64,000 nucleotides of DNA from Streptomyces sp. JH14 (GTDB taxonomy: Bacteria > Actinomycetota > Actinomycetes > Streptomycetales > Streptomycetaceae), in contig NZ_JAJNEL010000001.1 in the NCBI RefSeq assembly GCF_029428675.1, forward strand, positions 5,270,001 through 5,334,000, read 5' to 3'. The notes beneath the pieces were generated by a model, which was not told the DNA's origin, searched no databases, and saw nothing but the letters and a program-made list of their open reading frames with translations. Positions 9,408 to 18,260 of the stretch are shown here, in pieces. Position numbers and translations under genes: made by a program. Every line of letters begins with the position of its first letter. Positions within the stretch are counted from its first letter, which is position 1.

Positions 9408-9582
9408 CGCCGTCACGCCGTGCTGCGCGGGCCGGAGGACCGGTGGGCGGGACGTGCTCGCGGCCGCTGGGGGTTCCTTCCCGTGCCGACCGAATCCGGC
9501 CGGCACGGGAGGTCGCTTGCGCGAGCCAGATACTCTAGGGAGCGACCCACCACGACCCCGACCCTGAGGACCGACGAGCGCC

Positions 9583-11136
9583 GTGTTCGATACTCTCTCC
9601 GACCGCCTTAGCGCGACTTTCAAGAACCTCAGGGGCAAGGGCCGCTTGTCCGAGGCGGATATCGACGCCACGGCACGCGAGATCCGTATCGCCCTCCTCG
9701 AGGCCGATGTCGCGCTCCCTGTGGTCCGCGCCTTCATCGCCAACGTCAAGGAGCGGTCGCGCGGCGTCGAGGTCTCCCAGGCGCTGAACCCCGCCCAGCA
9801 GGTCGTCAAGATCGTCAACGAGGAGCTCGTCGGCATCCTCGGCGGCGAGACCCGGCGGCTGCGGTTCGCCAAGAACCCGCCCACCGTGATCATGCTCGCG
9901 GGTCTGCAGGGTGCCGGTAAGACCACCCTCGCCGGAAAGCTCGGTCTCTGGCTCAAGGGCCAGGGCCACTCCCCGCTGCTCGTCGCCTGTGACCTCCAGC
10001 GCCCCAACGCCGTCAACCAGCTGAGCGTCGTCGCCGACCGCGCCGGTGTCGCGGTGTACGCCCCGGAGCCGGGCAACGGCGTCGGCGACCCGGTCCAGGT
10101 CGCCAAGGACTCCATCGAGCACGCCCGCTCCAAGCAGTACGACGTGGTGATCGTCGACACCGCGGGCCGCCTCGGTATCGATGCGGATCTGATGCAGCAG
10201 GCCGCGGACATCCGCGACGCCGTCAGCCCCGACGAGATCCTCTTCGTCGTCGACGCGATGATCGGCCAGGACGCGGTCAACACCGCGGAGGCCTTCCGCG
10301 ACGGCGTCGGCTTCGACGGCGTGGTGCTCTCCAAGCTCGACGGTGACGCCCGCGGTGGTGCCGCCCTGTCGATCGCCCACGTCACGGGCAAGCAGGTCAT
10401 GTTCGCGTCGAACGGTGAGAAGCTCGAGGACTTCGACGCCTTCCACCCCGACCGCATGGCGTCCCGCATCCTCGACATGGGTGACCTGCTCACCCTGATC
10501 GAGCAGGCGGAGAAGACCTTCAGCCAGGAAGAGGCCGCCAAAATGGCCTCCAAGCTGGCGTCCAGCAAGGGCAAGGACTTCACGCTCGACGACTTCCTGG
10601 CGCAGATGGAGCAGGTCAGGAAGATGGGCTCCATCTCCAAGCTGCTCGGGATGCTGCCCGGCATGGGGCAGATCAAGGACCAGATCAACAGCATCGACGA
10701 GCGGGACGTGGACCGTACCGCCGCGATCATCAAGTCCATGACGCCGCACGAGCGCCAGGAGCCGACGATCATCAACGGCTCGCGCCGGGCCCGTATCGCC
10801 AAGGGTTCCGGTGTCGAGGTGTCCGCTGTGAAGAACCTCGTGGAGCGGTTCTTCGAGGCGCGCAAGATGATGTCGAAGATGGCGCAGGGCGGCGGCATGC
10901 CGGGCATGCCGGGGATGCCCGGCATGGGTGGCGGCGCCGGCCGGCAGAAGAAGCAGGTCAAGCAGGCCAAGGGCAAGCGCAAGAGCGGTAACCCGATGAA
11001 GCGCAAGGCCGAGGAGCAGGCCGCGGCGGCCCGTCGCGAGCAGGCGGCGGCGCAGGGCGGCGCGTTCGGTCTCCCGGCCGAGCAGGACGACCAGAACTTC
11101 GAGCTGCCGGACGCATTCAAGAAGTTCATGGGCTGA
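9583..11136 (+). CDS. ffh: Signal recognition particle protein Ffh
   Basis: Ffh binds 4.5S RNA and signal sequences, forms the cytosolic SRP and docks on FtsY. The 517-residue product has an N domain, then the G1 loop GLQGAGKTTLAGKLG from residue 107, VDTAGR and SKLDGDARGG. The M domain contains the methionine-rich SRP54 segment (KMGSISKLLGMLPGMGQIK and KSMTPHERQEPTIINGSRR). The tail has a Gly/Met repeat GMPGMPGMPGMGGG and a Lys-rich stretch, then ends KKFMG. It starts at GTG 9583 with a weak site. It is terminated by a 29-bp perfect hairpin. Confidence 0.97.
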   Translation: MFDTLSDRLSATFKNLRGKGRLSEADIDATAREIRIALLEADVALPVVRAFIANVKERSRGVEVSQALNPAQQVVKIVNEELVGILGGETRRLRFAKNPPTVIMLAGLQGAGKTTLAGKLGLWLKGQGHSPLLVACDLQRPNAVNQLSVVADRAGVAVYAPEPGNGVGDPVQVAKDSIEHARSKQYDVVIVDTAGRLGIDADLMQQAADIRDAVSPDEILFVVDAMIGQDAVNTAEAFRDGVGFDGVVLSKLDGDARGGAALSIAHVTGKQVMFASNGEKLEDFDAFHPDRMASRILDMGDLLTLIEQAEKTFSQEEAAKMASKLASSKGKDFTLDDFLAQMEQVRKMGSISKLLGMLPGMGQIKDQINSIDERDVDRTAAIIKSMTPHERQEPTIINGSRRARIAKGSGVEVSAVKNLVERFFEARKMMSKMAQGGGMPGMPGMPGMGGGAGRQKKQVKQAKGKRKSGNPMKRKAEEQAAAARREQAAAQGGAFGLPAEQDDQNFELPDAFKKFMG

Positions 11137-11141
11137 CGTTC

Positions 11142-11205
11142 CCGGCCCGCATGCGGAAGGGGCGCCCGCCGTTGTCGGCGGGCGCCCCTTCCGCATGCGG
11201 GCCGG
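11142..11205. terminator. 29-bp perfect hairpin after ffh
   Basis: Arms 11142-11170 and 11177-11205 pair without mismatch around the loop GTTGTC, starting 5 bases after the ffh stop. This is one of the strongest hairpins in the window. Confidence 0.93.
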
Positions 11206-11424
11206 CCGCTCTGCATCTGCCCGGAGGGCCCGACGGCCCGCGTGGACCGGCGCGGCGGCGTACGTCCCGGTGGGCAGGCGTGCCCGGTCGCCGGGAAGTA
11301 CAGACAAGAGTTCAGGCGTCCGCGCGCCGCTGTCCCCCCATGGGCCCACCGAACAGGCTCTGGGAGAGCTCCGGTGTGTTTTCTCGCTTAATGTCGCCTC
11401 AAGGTCGTCGGCAGAGGAGCGCGC

Positions 11425-13335
11425 GTGACCAGTCCCGTACCGCCACGCGATCGGACCGATCAGCCATGGCGCTCCGAAGGTGCCCCGCCGCCCCCGCCGC
11501 CGCGCCGGAAGATGGCCGGCGGTTGGGGCGGACTGCTGCTGACCGCGCTGGCCGTCTATCTGATCACCAACCTGGTGCTGTCGTTCTTCAACGGCAGGGA
11601 CGAGCCGACCATCGCGTACACGGAGTTCAGCAAGCAGGTCACGGCGGGCAATGTCTCCAAGATCTACTCCAAGGGCGACGCCATCCAGGGGCAGCTGAAG
11701 AAGGAGGCGAAGATCCCCGGCGGTGACGACACGTACACCAAGTTCGTCACCCAGCGGCCCGCCTTCGCCGACGACAACCTCTGGGCCGAGCTGGTCAAGG
11801 AAGATGTCACCGTCACCGCGCAGCCGGTCGTGCAGCAGCGCAGCTTCCTGGCGAATCTGCTGATCTCCCTCGCTCCGATGCTGCTGCTCGTCCTGCTCTG
11901 GGTCTTCATCGCCCGCCGGATGTCCGGGGGGCTCGGCGGCGGTGCGCTGGGCCGCAAGGCCCCGCCCAAACCGGTCGAGCTGGAGGGTGGCAAGCGCACC
12001 ACCTTCGAGGACGTGGCCGGGATCGACGAGGTCGAGGGCGAACTCAACGATGTCGTCGACTTCCTGAAGAACCCGCAGGAGTACCGGAAGATGGGCGCCC
12101 GGATGCCCGGGGGAGTGCTGTTGGCCGGCCCGCCCGGCACCGGCAAGACGCTCCTCGCGCGGGCCGTCGCGGGCGAGGCCGGGGTGCCGTTCTTCTCCGC
12201 CTCCGCCTCCGAGTTCATCGAGATGATCGTCGGCGTCGGCGCGAGCCGGGTGCGCGAGCTGTTCGCCGAGGCCCGCAAGGTCGCCCCCGCGATCGTCTTC
12301 ATCGACGAGATCGACACCATCGGCCGGGCCCGTGGCGGCGGCTCCGGGATGGGCGGCCACGACGAGCGCGAACAGACGCTGAATCAGATCCTCACCGAGA
12401 TGGACGGCTTCTCCGGCTCGGAGGGCGTCGTCGTCCTCGCCGCCACCAACCGGGCCGACGTCCTCGACCCGGCGCTCACCCGGCCCGGCCGCTTCGACCG
12501 GATCGTCCAGGTCAGCCCGCCGGACCGGGGCGGGCGGGAGGCGATCCTGAAGATCCACACCCGGCAGATCCCGCTCTCCGAGGACGTCAGCCTCGGCCAG
12601 GTGGCCCGGACGACCCCCGGCATGACCGGTGCGGACCTCGCCAACCTCGCCAACGAGGCCGCACTGCTCGCCGTCAAACGCAAGAAGTCCGAGGTCGACC
12701 AGGCCGAACTCTCGGACGCCCTGGAGAAGGTCCAGCTCGGCGCCGAACGACCGCTGGTCATGCCGGAGGAGGAACGGCGCAGGACGGCGTACCACGAGAG
12801 CGGCCACGCCCTCCTCGGCATGCTCCAGCCCGGTGCCGACCCGGTCCGCAAGGTCACCATCGTGCCGCGCGGCCGGGCCCTCGGCGTCACCCTCTCGACG
12901 CCGGAAGCCGACAAGTACGCGTACACCGAGGAGTATCTGCGCGGCCGCATCATCGGCGCCCTCGGTGGCATGGCCGCGGAACATCTGGTCTACGGCGTGG
13001 TCACCACGGGTTCGGAGAGCGACCTGGAACAGGTCACCGCTCTGGCACGCGGAATGGTCGGGCGCTGGGGGATGAGCGAAAGGGTCGGCAGGCTGACGGC
13101 GATCCCGGGCGACGCCCAGCAGGCATACGGACTCTCGGCGGCGCCCGCCACGCTGGACGCGGTCGACCACGAGATGCGGCGCATCGTCGACGAGTGCTAC
13201 ATCGAGGCGCAGCAGCTGCTGAGCGAGCACCGGGACCAGCTCGACGCCCTGGCAGCGGCGCTGCTGCAGAACGAGACACTGGACGAGGAGGCTGCCTACC
13301 GGGCGGCGGGCGTCGCGCGCCTGACCAAACATTGA
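11425..13335 (+). CDS. ftsH: ATP-dependent zinc metalloprotease FtsH (paralogue)
   Basis: FtsH is a membrane-anchored AAA+ protease that extracts and degrades membrane and short-lived proteins. The 636-residue product has a Pro-rich cytosolic start, a membrane helix (GGLLLTALAVYLITNLVLSF), an extracytoplasmic segment and a second helix near residue 150. The AAA domain has Walker A GPPGTGKT at 235-242, VFIDEIDTIGRARG and the SRH-like NRADVLDPALTRPGRFDR. The zinc protease motif HESGH is at 457-461. Streptomyces genomes usually carry more than one ftsH, and this one beside ffh would correspond to the second copy. The start is GTG 11425. Confidence 0.95.
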   Translation: MTSPVPPRDRTDQPWRSEGAPPPPPPRRKMAGGWGGLLLTALAVYLITNLVLSFFNGRDEPTIAYTEFSKQVTAGNVSKIYSKGDAIQGQLKKEAKIPGGDDTYTKFVTQRPAFADDNLWAELVKEDVTVTAQPVVQQRSFLANLLISLAPMLLLVLLWVFIARRMSGGLGGGALGRKAPPKPVELEGGKRTTFEDVAGIDEVEGELNDVVDFLKNPQEYRKMGARMPGGVLLAGPPGTGKTLLARAVAGEAGVPFFSASASEFIEMIVGVGASRVRELFAEARKVAPAIVFIDEIDTIGRARGGGSGMGGHDEREQTLNQILTEMDGFSGSEGVVVLAATNRADVLDPALTRPGRFDRIVQVSPPDRGGREAILKIHTRQIPLSEDVSLGQVARTTPGMTGADLANLANEAALLAVKRKKSEVDQAELSDALEKVQLGAERPLVMPEEERRRTAYHESGHALLGMLQPGADPVRKVTIVPRGRALGVTLSTPEADKYAYTEEYLRGRIIGALGGMAAEHLVYGVVTTGSESDLEQVTALARGMVGRWGMSERVGRLTAIPGDAQQAYGLSAAPATLDAVDHEMRRIVDECYIEAQQLLSEHRDQLDALAAALLQNETLDEEAAYRAAGVARLTKH

Positions 13336-13386
13336 GAGCCGCCCGGCCGGGCGGCTCCCGGGAGCACCCCTGCGCGGGAGTGCTCC
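13336..13386. terminator. Two hairpins between convergent ftsH and methyltransferase genes
   Basis: The first hairpin, 13336-13357, pairs GAGCCGCCC with GGGCGGCTC around GGCC. The second pairs GGAGCAC (13361-13367) with GTGCTCC (13380-13386). They lie between the stop codons of the convergent genes and can act bidirectionally. Confidence 0.8.
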
Positions 13387-13404
13387 GCCGACGAGGGGCC
13401 CCTT

Positions 13405-14265
13405 CTAAGGAGTGGTGCAGACGAGATAGCGGAAGACATTCGGCATCCAGACCGTGCCGTCCCGGCGCCGGTGCGGATGCAGCGCCTCCGCCAGCTCCTT
13501 CTCGACCTGGGCCCGGTCCGTGGCCCGTACCGCCGCGTCGAACAGCCGCGTCGACAGCAGTCCGCGCACCGCACTGTCCATGTCCGCGTACCCGAACGGG
13601 CACGCCACCCGCCCCGAACCGTTCGGATTCAGCCCGCTCCGGAACGCGACCTCCTCCAGATCGTCCCGGCGCGCCGGGCGCCAGCCGCCCGCGCGGGGCG
13701 CACTCGCCCCGTCCGCGAGCCGGGTCGCCAGCCGCAGCACCGCCGAGGTGGCACAGCGCTCGGGCGGCCCCCATCCGGTCAGCACCACCGTGCCACCCCG
13801 GCCGACCAGTGGCACGCCGGACTCCAGTGTCCGTTTCAGCCCCTCGGAGTCGCCCGCCGAACAGCCGATCGGGGTGAACACGGTGAGCAGGCTGTACGGA
13901 GGATCCTCGGGCCGGACGGCCACGGACGGATCACCGTCGAGGAGCACCGGCAGACCGTCCCGGTCCCGGTCGGCGCCGGCCTCGGGCAGCAGCCGCTCAC
14001 GGGCCAGCGCAAGACGTTCACGGTCGGTGTCGACGCCGGTGACCTGCGCCCCGCGGGCCGCCGCGATCAGCAGCGCGAGCCCGGAGCCGCAGCCGAGGGA
14101 GAGCATCCGCGTACCGGCTCCGATTTCCAGCCGCTCGTACACCGCTTCGTACAGCGGCGCGAGCATGCGTTCCTGGATCTCGGCCCAGTCACGGGCACGG
14201 GTTCCCGGTTCCACCGGGGCGGATGCATCCGCCTGCCTGTAGTGCCGGACGAGCGTTGGTGTCAT
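13405..14265 (-). CDS. SAM-dependent methyltransferase (class I)
   Basis: The 286-residue product has a Rossmann methyltransferase core. Motif I LSLGCGSGLALLIAAARG is at about 55-72, followed by VTGVDTDRERLALAR for the SAM ribose contact and TVFTPIG in the motif IV region. The C-terminal half has GRGGTVVLTGWGPPERC and ends in NVFRYLVCTTP. The substrate is unknown; the composition suggests a small-molecule rather than an RNA methyltransferase. It is convergent with ftsH and divergent from the prolyl-tRNA synthetase gene, sharing a 272-base intergenic region. The ATG has no strong ribosome-binding site. Confidence 0.8.
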   Translation of the reverse strand: MTPTLVRHYRQADASAPVEPGTRARDWAEIQERMLAPLYEAVYERLEIGAGTRMLSLGCGSGLALLIAAARGAQVTGVDTDRERLALARERLLPEAGADRDRDGLPVLLDGDPSVAVRPEDPPYSLLTVFTPIGCSAGDSEGLKRTLESGVPLVGRGGTVVLTGWGPPERCATSAVLRLATRLADGASAPRAGGWRPARRDDLEEVAFRSGLNPNGSGRVACPFGYADMDSAVRGLLSTRLFDAAVRATDRAQVEKELAEALHPHRRRDGTVWMPNVFRYLVCTTP

Positions 14266-14283
14266 GGAATGCGCCCCAATCCG

Positions 14284-14320
14284 CCGAGAGGTCGGTCGTG
14301 TCCTCCGAGAGGCCGGTCGT
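14284..14320 (+). repeat. Direct repeat in the methyltransferase/proS intergenic region
   Basis: Two 16-base copies of CCGAGAGGYCGGTCGT lie at 14284-14299 and 14305-14320, two helical turns apart (21 bases). They sit between divergent starts and could bind a regulator of either gene. Confidence 0.5.
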
Positions 14321-14537
14321 ACCCCGAGTGGGACGGCCCCCCGGATGCGTGCGCGCCCGCACTGCCTCCGTAAGTCAGAGAACTCCGCATCCGCGGCCGC
14401 GTCCAGGGGTCGGAGGGCAATGGTTGCGCGCCACGGTCGTGCGCCCCCCGGCACACACCGAGCGCCCACCGGAACATGCTGCCCGGGCCGGTCCCGTCAC
14501 CCCGTGCGGGGCGAGATGTCGCCGTACGATGCGCGCC

Positions 14538-15953
14538 ATGGCTAAGGCACCCGTTCTCACACCCCAGGCCGAGGACTTTCCCCGCTGGTACCAGGATCTG
14601 ATCAACAAGGCCGAGCTCGCGGACAACGGTCCGGTGCGCGGCACCATGGTCATCCGACCGTACGGATACGGCTTGTGGGAGCGGATGCAGCAGGAGATGG
14701 ATGCCCGCATCAAGCAAGCGGGCGCCCAGAACGCCTACTTCCCGCTCTTCATCCCCCAGTCTTACCTGACACGCGAGGCGGAGCACGTCGAGGGCTTCGC
14801 ACCCGAACTCGCCGTCGTGACCCACGGGGGCGGGAAGGACCTCGAAGAGCCCGTGGTGGTGCGGCCGACGTCCGAAACGATCATCAACGAGTACTTCTCG
14901 AAATGGGTCCAGAGCTACCGGGATCTGCCCCTGCTCATCAACCAGTGGGCCAACGTCGTGCGATGGGAGATGCGCCCGCGGGTCTTCCTCCGGACGACGG
15001 AGTTCCTCTGGCAGGAGGGCCACACCGCCCATGCCTCGTACGAGGACGCCCGGGACTACGCCGCCCACATCCACCGGAACGTCTACGCCGATTTCATGAC
15101 CGACGTCCTCGCCATCGACGTGGTGCTCGGCCGCAAGACCCCGAGCGAGCGGTTCGCGGGCGCCGTCAACACGCTCACCCTCGAATCGATGATGGGCGAC
15201 GGCAAGGCCCTGCAGATGGGCACGAGCCATGAGCTCGGCACCAACTTCGCCAAGGCCTTCCACACCACGTACCTGTCCCAGGAGGGCCGGCAGGAGCTGG
15301 TCTGGCAGACCTCCTGGGGCACCTCGACCCGGATGGTCGGCGGTCTGATCATGTCGCACGGCGACGACCGGGGGCTGCGCGTCCCGCCGCGGCTGGCCCC
15401 CGTACAGGCGGTCGTCCTCGCGATCAAGGAGGACGACGCGGTCCTTGCCGAGGTCCGCTCCCTCGGCGACCGGCTGCGCGCCGCCGGGATCAGGGTCCAG
15501 GTCGACGACCGCACGGACACCCCGTTCGGGCGGCGCGCGGTCGACTGGGAGCTGAAGGGCGTACCGGTCCGGATCGAGATCGGCCCGCGCGATCTGGAGA
15601 ACGGCACGGCGATGCTGGCCCGCCGCGTCCCCGGCGGCAAGGAGCCGGTCCCGATCGAGGCGCTGGCAACCCTGCTGCCCGCGGTCCTGGAGGAGGACCA
15701 GACCACGCTGCTGCGCGAGTCCCGGGCCCGCCGCACCTCACGCACCAGCGAGGTGTCCACCGTCGAGGAGGCCGCGGAAGCGGCGGCCGCGGGTGGCTGG
15801 GCCCGCATCCCCTGGGACGTTCTCGGCCCGGCGGGGGAGGCGCGGCTCGCGGAGCAGGGCGCCTCGGTGCGGTGTCTGGTCGCGGAGGACGGGTCGGTGC
15901 CGCAGTCCGACGACGCCCCGGGTACTGTCGCCGTCGTGGCCCGCGCCTACTGA
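14538..15953 (+). CDS. proS: Prolyl-tRNA synthetase, archaeal/eukaryotic type
   Basis: This class II synthetase charges tRNA-Pro. At 471 residues it is shorter than the bacterial-type enzyme, which has an INS editing insertion (about 565 residues in Streptomyces). Seen: motif 1 region GTMVIRPYGYGLWERMQQEM; TSETIINEYFSKWV; motif 2 RWEMRPRVFLRTTEFLWQEG; LESMMGDGKALQMGTSHELG; motif 3 GLIMSHGDDRGLRVPPRLAP; and an anticodon-binding domain. The protein ends in the C-terminal Tyr typical of this type (VVARAY), but the zinc-ribbon cysteines of that tail appear reduced to one. No editing domain is seen. It may be a second ProRS with a resistance or backup role. I cannot see whether a bacterial-type copy exists elsewhere. 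Confidence 0.93.
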   Translation: MAKAPVLTPQAEDFPRWYQDLINKAELADNGPVRGTMVIRPYGYGLWERMQQEMDARIKQAGAQNAYFPLFIPQSYLTREAEHVEGFAPELAVVTHGGGKDLEEPVVVRPTSETIINEYFSKWVQSYRDLPLLINQWANVVRWEMRPRVFLRTTEFLWQEGHTAHASYEDARDYAAHIHRNVYADFMTDVLAIDVVLGRKTPSERFAGAVNTLTLESMMGDGKALQMGTSHELGTNFAKAFHTTYLSQEGRQELVWQTSWGTSTRMVGGLIMSHGDDRGLRVPPRLAPVQAVVLAIKEDDAVLAEVRSLGDRLRAAGIRVQVDDRTDTPFGRRAVDWELKGVPVRIEIGPRDLENGTAMLARRVPGGKEPVPIEALATLLPAVLEEDQTTLLRESRARRTSRTSEVSTVEEAAEAAAAGGWARIPWDVLGPAGEARLAEQGASVRCLVAEDGSVPQSDDAPGTVAVVARAY

Positions 15954-16174
15954 CGTCCGACGGCGCCCCCGGAACCGTCCGGCGCGCGGGGGTTGTCTAC
16001 GCGCCGGGGCGTACGCGTCGCTACGTACCGGCTTCATGCGAGCTGTGTGACTTCTCCGCAGATCAGCGCACCTGTCCTCGTCAGGACAGATGAACGGCAA
16101 CTGACTGGTACGTGCAAAATATTTGGGATGGCCCGGAATCGGAACACCGGAGCACTCAGGCTCGTTGTCACGAC

Positions 16175-16768
16175 GTGAGCACGACACCACCTGTACTTGC
16201 CGCAGAGCTGGCGCAGGCGTGGGCCGACATTCAGCGGTACCACCCCGAGCTGCCCGATCTTGCCGCGCCCGAGTCCCTGATCGGAGAGTCCTCGTCCGCC
16301 TGTGGCGCCGAGCTCTCCTTCGAGCGACTGCTCCATGAGGCAGTCCATGGCATCGCCGCCGCACGAGGTGTCCGTGACACCTCCCGCGCCGGCCGCTACC
16401 ACAACAGACGATTCCTCGCGATCGCCGAGGAGCTCGGCCTCGACCATTCCGAGGAGCCGCATCCCAGCAGTGGCTTCTCGCTGGTCACGCTCAACCCCGA
16501 GGCCAAGCGCCGGTACCGACCGACGATGGAGCGGCTGCAGCGCGCCCTCAAGGCGCACACGGTCGCCACCGCCGCCGACACCAAGCGTTCCTTCCGCGGG
16601 CCGGCCGCCCGGCACGGCTCCTCCGGAGGCGGCGTGCGGGTGAAGGCCGTCTGCGACTGCGGGCGCAACGTCCGGGTCGTCCCGTCGGTCCTCGCCCAGG
16701 CGCCCATCGTCTGCGGCGGCTGCGGAAAGCCGTTCCGCATCCCGGAAGCGGCGGTCGCGGTGGGGTGA
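16175..16768 (+). CDS. SprT-like zinc-metallopeptidase-fold protein
   Basis: The 197-residue product has a metal-binding helix motif LLHEAVHGIAAARG (HEAVH at 54-58), a downstream YHNRRFLAIAEELGL segment, and a C-terminal zinc ribbon with Cys pairs CDC and CGGC separated by about 20 residues. This layout resembles SprT-like and minigluzincin proteins. The third metal ligand is not assigned. The GTG at 16175 is a guess because no clear ribosome-binding site is seen; ATG 16112 is in frame. It stands immediately upstream of the rpsP operon. The function is not known; protease activity is an inference from the HExxH-like motif. Confidence 0.65.
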   Translation: MSTTPPVLAAELAQAWADIQRYHPELPDLAAPESLIGESSSACGAELSFERLLHEAVHGIAAARGVRDTSRAGRYHNRRFLAIAEELGLDHSEEPHPSSGFSLVTLNPEAKRRYRPTMERLQRALKAHTVATAADTKRSFRGPAARHGSSGGGVRVKAVCDCGRNVRVVPSVLAQAPIVCGGCGKPFRIPEAAVAVG

Positions 16769-16925
16769 CCCGATGTGGTGTGGCACAATGGCTAGCTGTA
16801 CTCGACAGCCGCACAGGAACCCTCTCGCCTCCGGCTGACGCGTCCATCGGGCACCCGAGTACCGCAACCCCACGTGGCATCTTCGTTGTGCCCAACCACG
16901 TCATAGACCAGGAGACACCACTTCC

Positions 16926-17369
16926 GTGGCAGTCAAGATCAAGCTGAAGCGTCTGGGCAAGATCCGTTCGCCTCACTACCGCATCGTCGTCGCCGACTCC
17001 CGTACCCGCCGTGACGGCCGGGCCATCGAGGAGATCGGCCTGTACCACCCGGTGCAGAACCCGTCGCGCATCGAGGTCAACTCGGAGCGTGCGCAGTACT
17101 GGCTGTCCGTCGGCGCCCAGCCGACCGAGCCGGTTCTCGCGATCCTGAAGCTCACCGGTGACTGGCAGGCCCACAAGGGTCTCCCGGCCCCCGCGCCGCT
17201 GCTGCAGCCGGAGCCCAAGGCTGACAAGCGCGCCCTGTTCGAGGCCCTGGCCAAGGACGCCGGCGAGGAGTCCAAGGGCGAGGCCATCACGCCGAAGGCG
17301 AAGAAGTCCGACAAGAAGGCGGACGAGGCTGCTGACGCTGCCGCGTCCGCCGAGTCGACCGAGGCCTGA
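16926..17369 (+). CDS. rpsP: 30S ribosomal protein S16
   Basis: The product begins AVKIKLKRLGKIRSPHYRIVVADSRT, cut here to its recognisable start VKIKLKRLGKIRSPHYRI, the S16 signature. Residues 1-85 form the ribosomal fold. The roughly 60-residue Lys/Ala/Glu-rich tail (KKSDKKADEAADAAASAEST) is an actinobacterial extension, making 147 residues. The GTG at 16926 is used. It is the first gene of rpsP-KH-rimM-trmD-rplS, 2 bases ahead of the KH gene. A CACAAT hexamer at about 16785 in the leader could be the promoter -10. Confidence 0.97.
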   Translation: MAVKIKLKRLGKIRSPHYRIVVADSRTRRDGRAIEEIGLYHPVQNPSRIEVNSERAQYWLSVGAQPTEPVLAILKLTGDWQAHKGLPAPAPLLQPEPKADKRALFEALAKDAGEESKGEAITPKAKKSDKKADEAADAAASAESTEA

Positions 17370-17371
17370 GC

Positions 17372-17611
17372 ATGCTCGAGGAGGCTCTCGAGCACCTCGT
17401 GAAGGGCATCGTCGACAACCCCGACGATGTGCAGGTCGCCTCGCGCAACCTGCGCCGTGGTCGTGTGCTCGAGGTCCGGGTCCATCCCGATGACCTCGGC
17501 AAGGTGATCGGCCGCAACGGCCGCACCGCACGCGCGCTGCGAACCGTCGTGGGCGCCATCGGCGGCCGTGGCATCCGCGTCGACCTCGTCGATGTGGACC
17601 AGGTTCGCTGA
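17372..17611 (+). CDS. KH-domain RNA-binding protein (KhpA/YlqC family)
   Basis: This 79-residue protein starts MLEEALEHLVKGIVDNPDDV and contains the KH loop GKVIGRNGRTARALR. Members bind RNA, often with the partner KhpB, and sit between rpsP and rimM in many Gram-positives. The length is typical. The gene is almost contiguous with rpsP, so translation is probably coupled. Confidence 0.93.
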   Translation: MLEEALEHLVKGIVDNPDDVQVASRNLRRGRVLEVRVHPDDLGKVIGRNGRTARALRTVVGAIGGRGIRVDLVDVDQVR

Positions 17612-17628
17612 CAGAGTTGAACACCGGC

Positions 17629-17665
17629 ACGGGCCGGGGAGGGCCATGCGCCCGCCCCGGCCCGT
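17629..17665 (+). terminator. Attenuator-like hairpin between the KH gene and rimM
   Basis: ACGGGCCGGGG (17629-17639) pairs with CCCCGGCCCGT (17655-17665) around 15 bases. It lies in the only real gap of the operon before rimM and may reduce downstream expression relative to S16. Confidence 0.6.
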
Positions 17666-17690
17666 CGCCGTATGACAGGAGAGACACAAG

Positions 17691-18260
17691 GTGCAGCTGG
17701 TAGTTGCGCGGATCGGCCGCGCCCACGGCATCAAGGGTGAGGTCACCGTCGAGGTGCGTACGGACGAGCCGGAGCTCAGGCTCGGCCCCGGGGCCCGACT
17801 GACCACCGACCCGGCAGCGAACGGACCGCTGACGATCGAGACCGGACGGGTGCACAGCGGCAGACTGCTGCTGCGTTTCGAGGGCGTACGGGACCGCACG
17901 GCGGCCGAGGCCCTCCGGAACACCCTGCTGATCGCCGACGTCGATCCGGCGGAACTCCCCGAGGACCCCGAGGAGTTCTACGACCACCAGCTCATCGACC
18001 TCGATGTGGTTCTCGCCGACGGCACCGAGATCGGCCGGATCACGGAGATCTCGCACCTGCCGTCCCAGGATCTCTTCATCGTGGAGCGCCCGGACGGCAG
18101 CGAGGTGATGATCCCGTTCGTCGAGGAGATCGTCACCGAGATCGATCTGGAGGAGCAGCGTGCGGTCATCACCCCGCCGCCCGGTCTGATCGACGACAGC
18201 CAGGCCGTGATCGTCTCCTCGCGGGACGAAGAGGCGTCCGAGCCCGGGGGCGAAGCCTGA
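17691..18260 (+). CDS. rimM: 16S rRNA processing protein RimM
   Basis: RimM assists 30S head maturation and binds S19. The 189-residue product starts MQLVVARIGRAHGIKGEVTV, the N-terminal RimM fold, and has a PRC-barrel C-terminal half (YDHQLIDLDVVLADGTEIG, LFIVERPDGSEVMIPFVEEI). The start GTG at 17691 has GGAGA upstream. The stop overlaps the trmD ATG (TGATG). A short acidic tail follows residue 170. Confidence 0.96.
   Translation: MQLVVARIGRAHGIKGEVTVEVRTDEPELRLGPGARLTTDPAANGPLTIETGRVHSGRLLLRFEGVRDRTAAEALRNTLLIADVDPAELPEDPEEFYDHQLIDLDVVLADGTEIGRITEISHLPSQDLFIVERPDGSEVMIPFVEEIVTEIDLEEQRAVITPPPGLIDDSQAVIVSSRDEEASEPGGEA

Noticed and set aside
9535..13332. A very long open frame on the minus strand across ffh and ftsH (over 1,200 codons)
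   Set aside because: It is the high-GC antisense shadow of two clear genes; the product has no recognisable domain and a biased composition.
16768..16925. Possible tRNA or small RNA in the rpsP leader
   Set aside because: No cloverleaf or conserved T-loop sequence could be folded; it reads as an ordinary promoter and leader.
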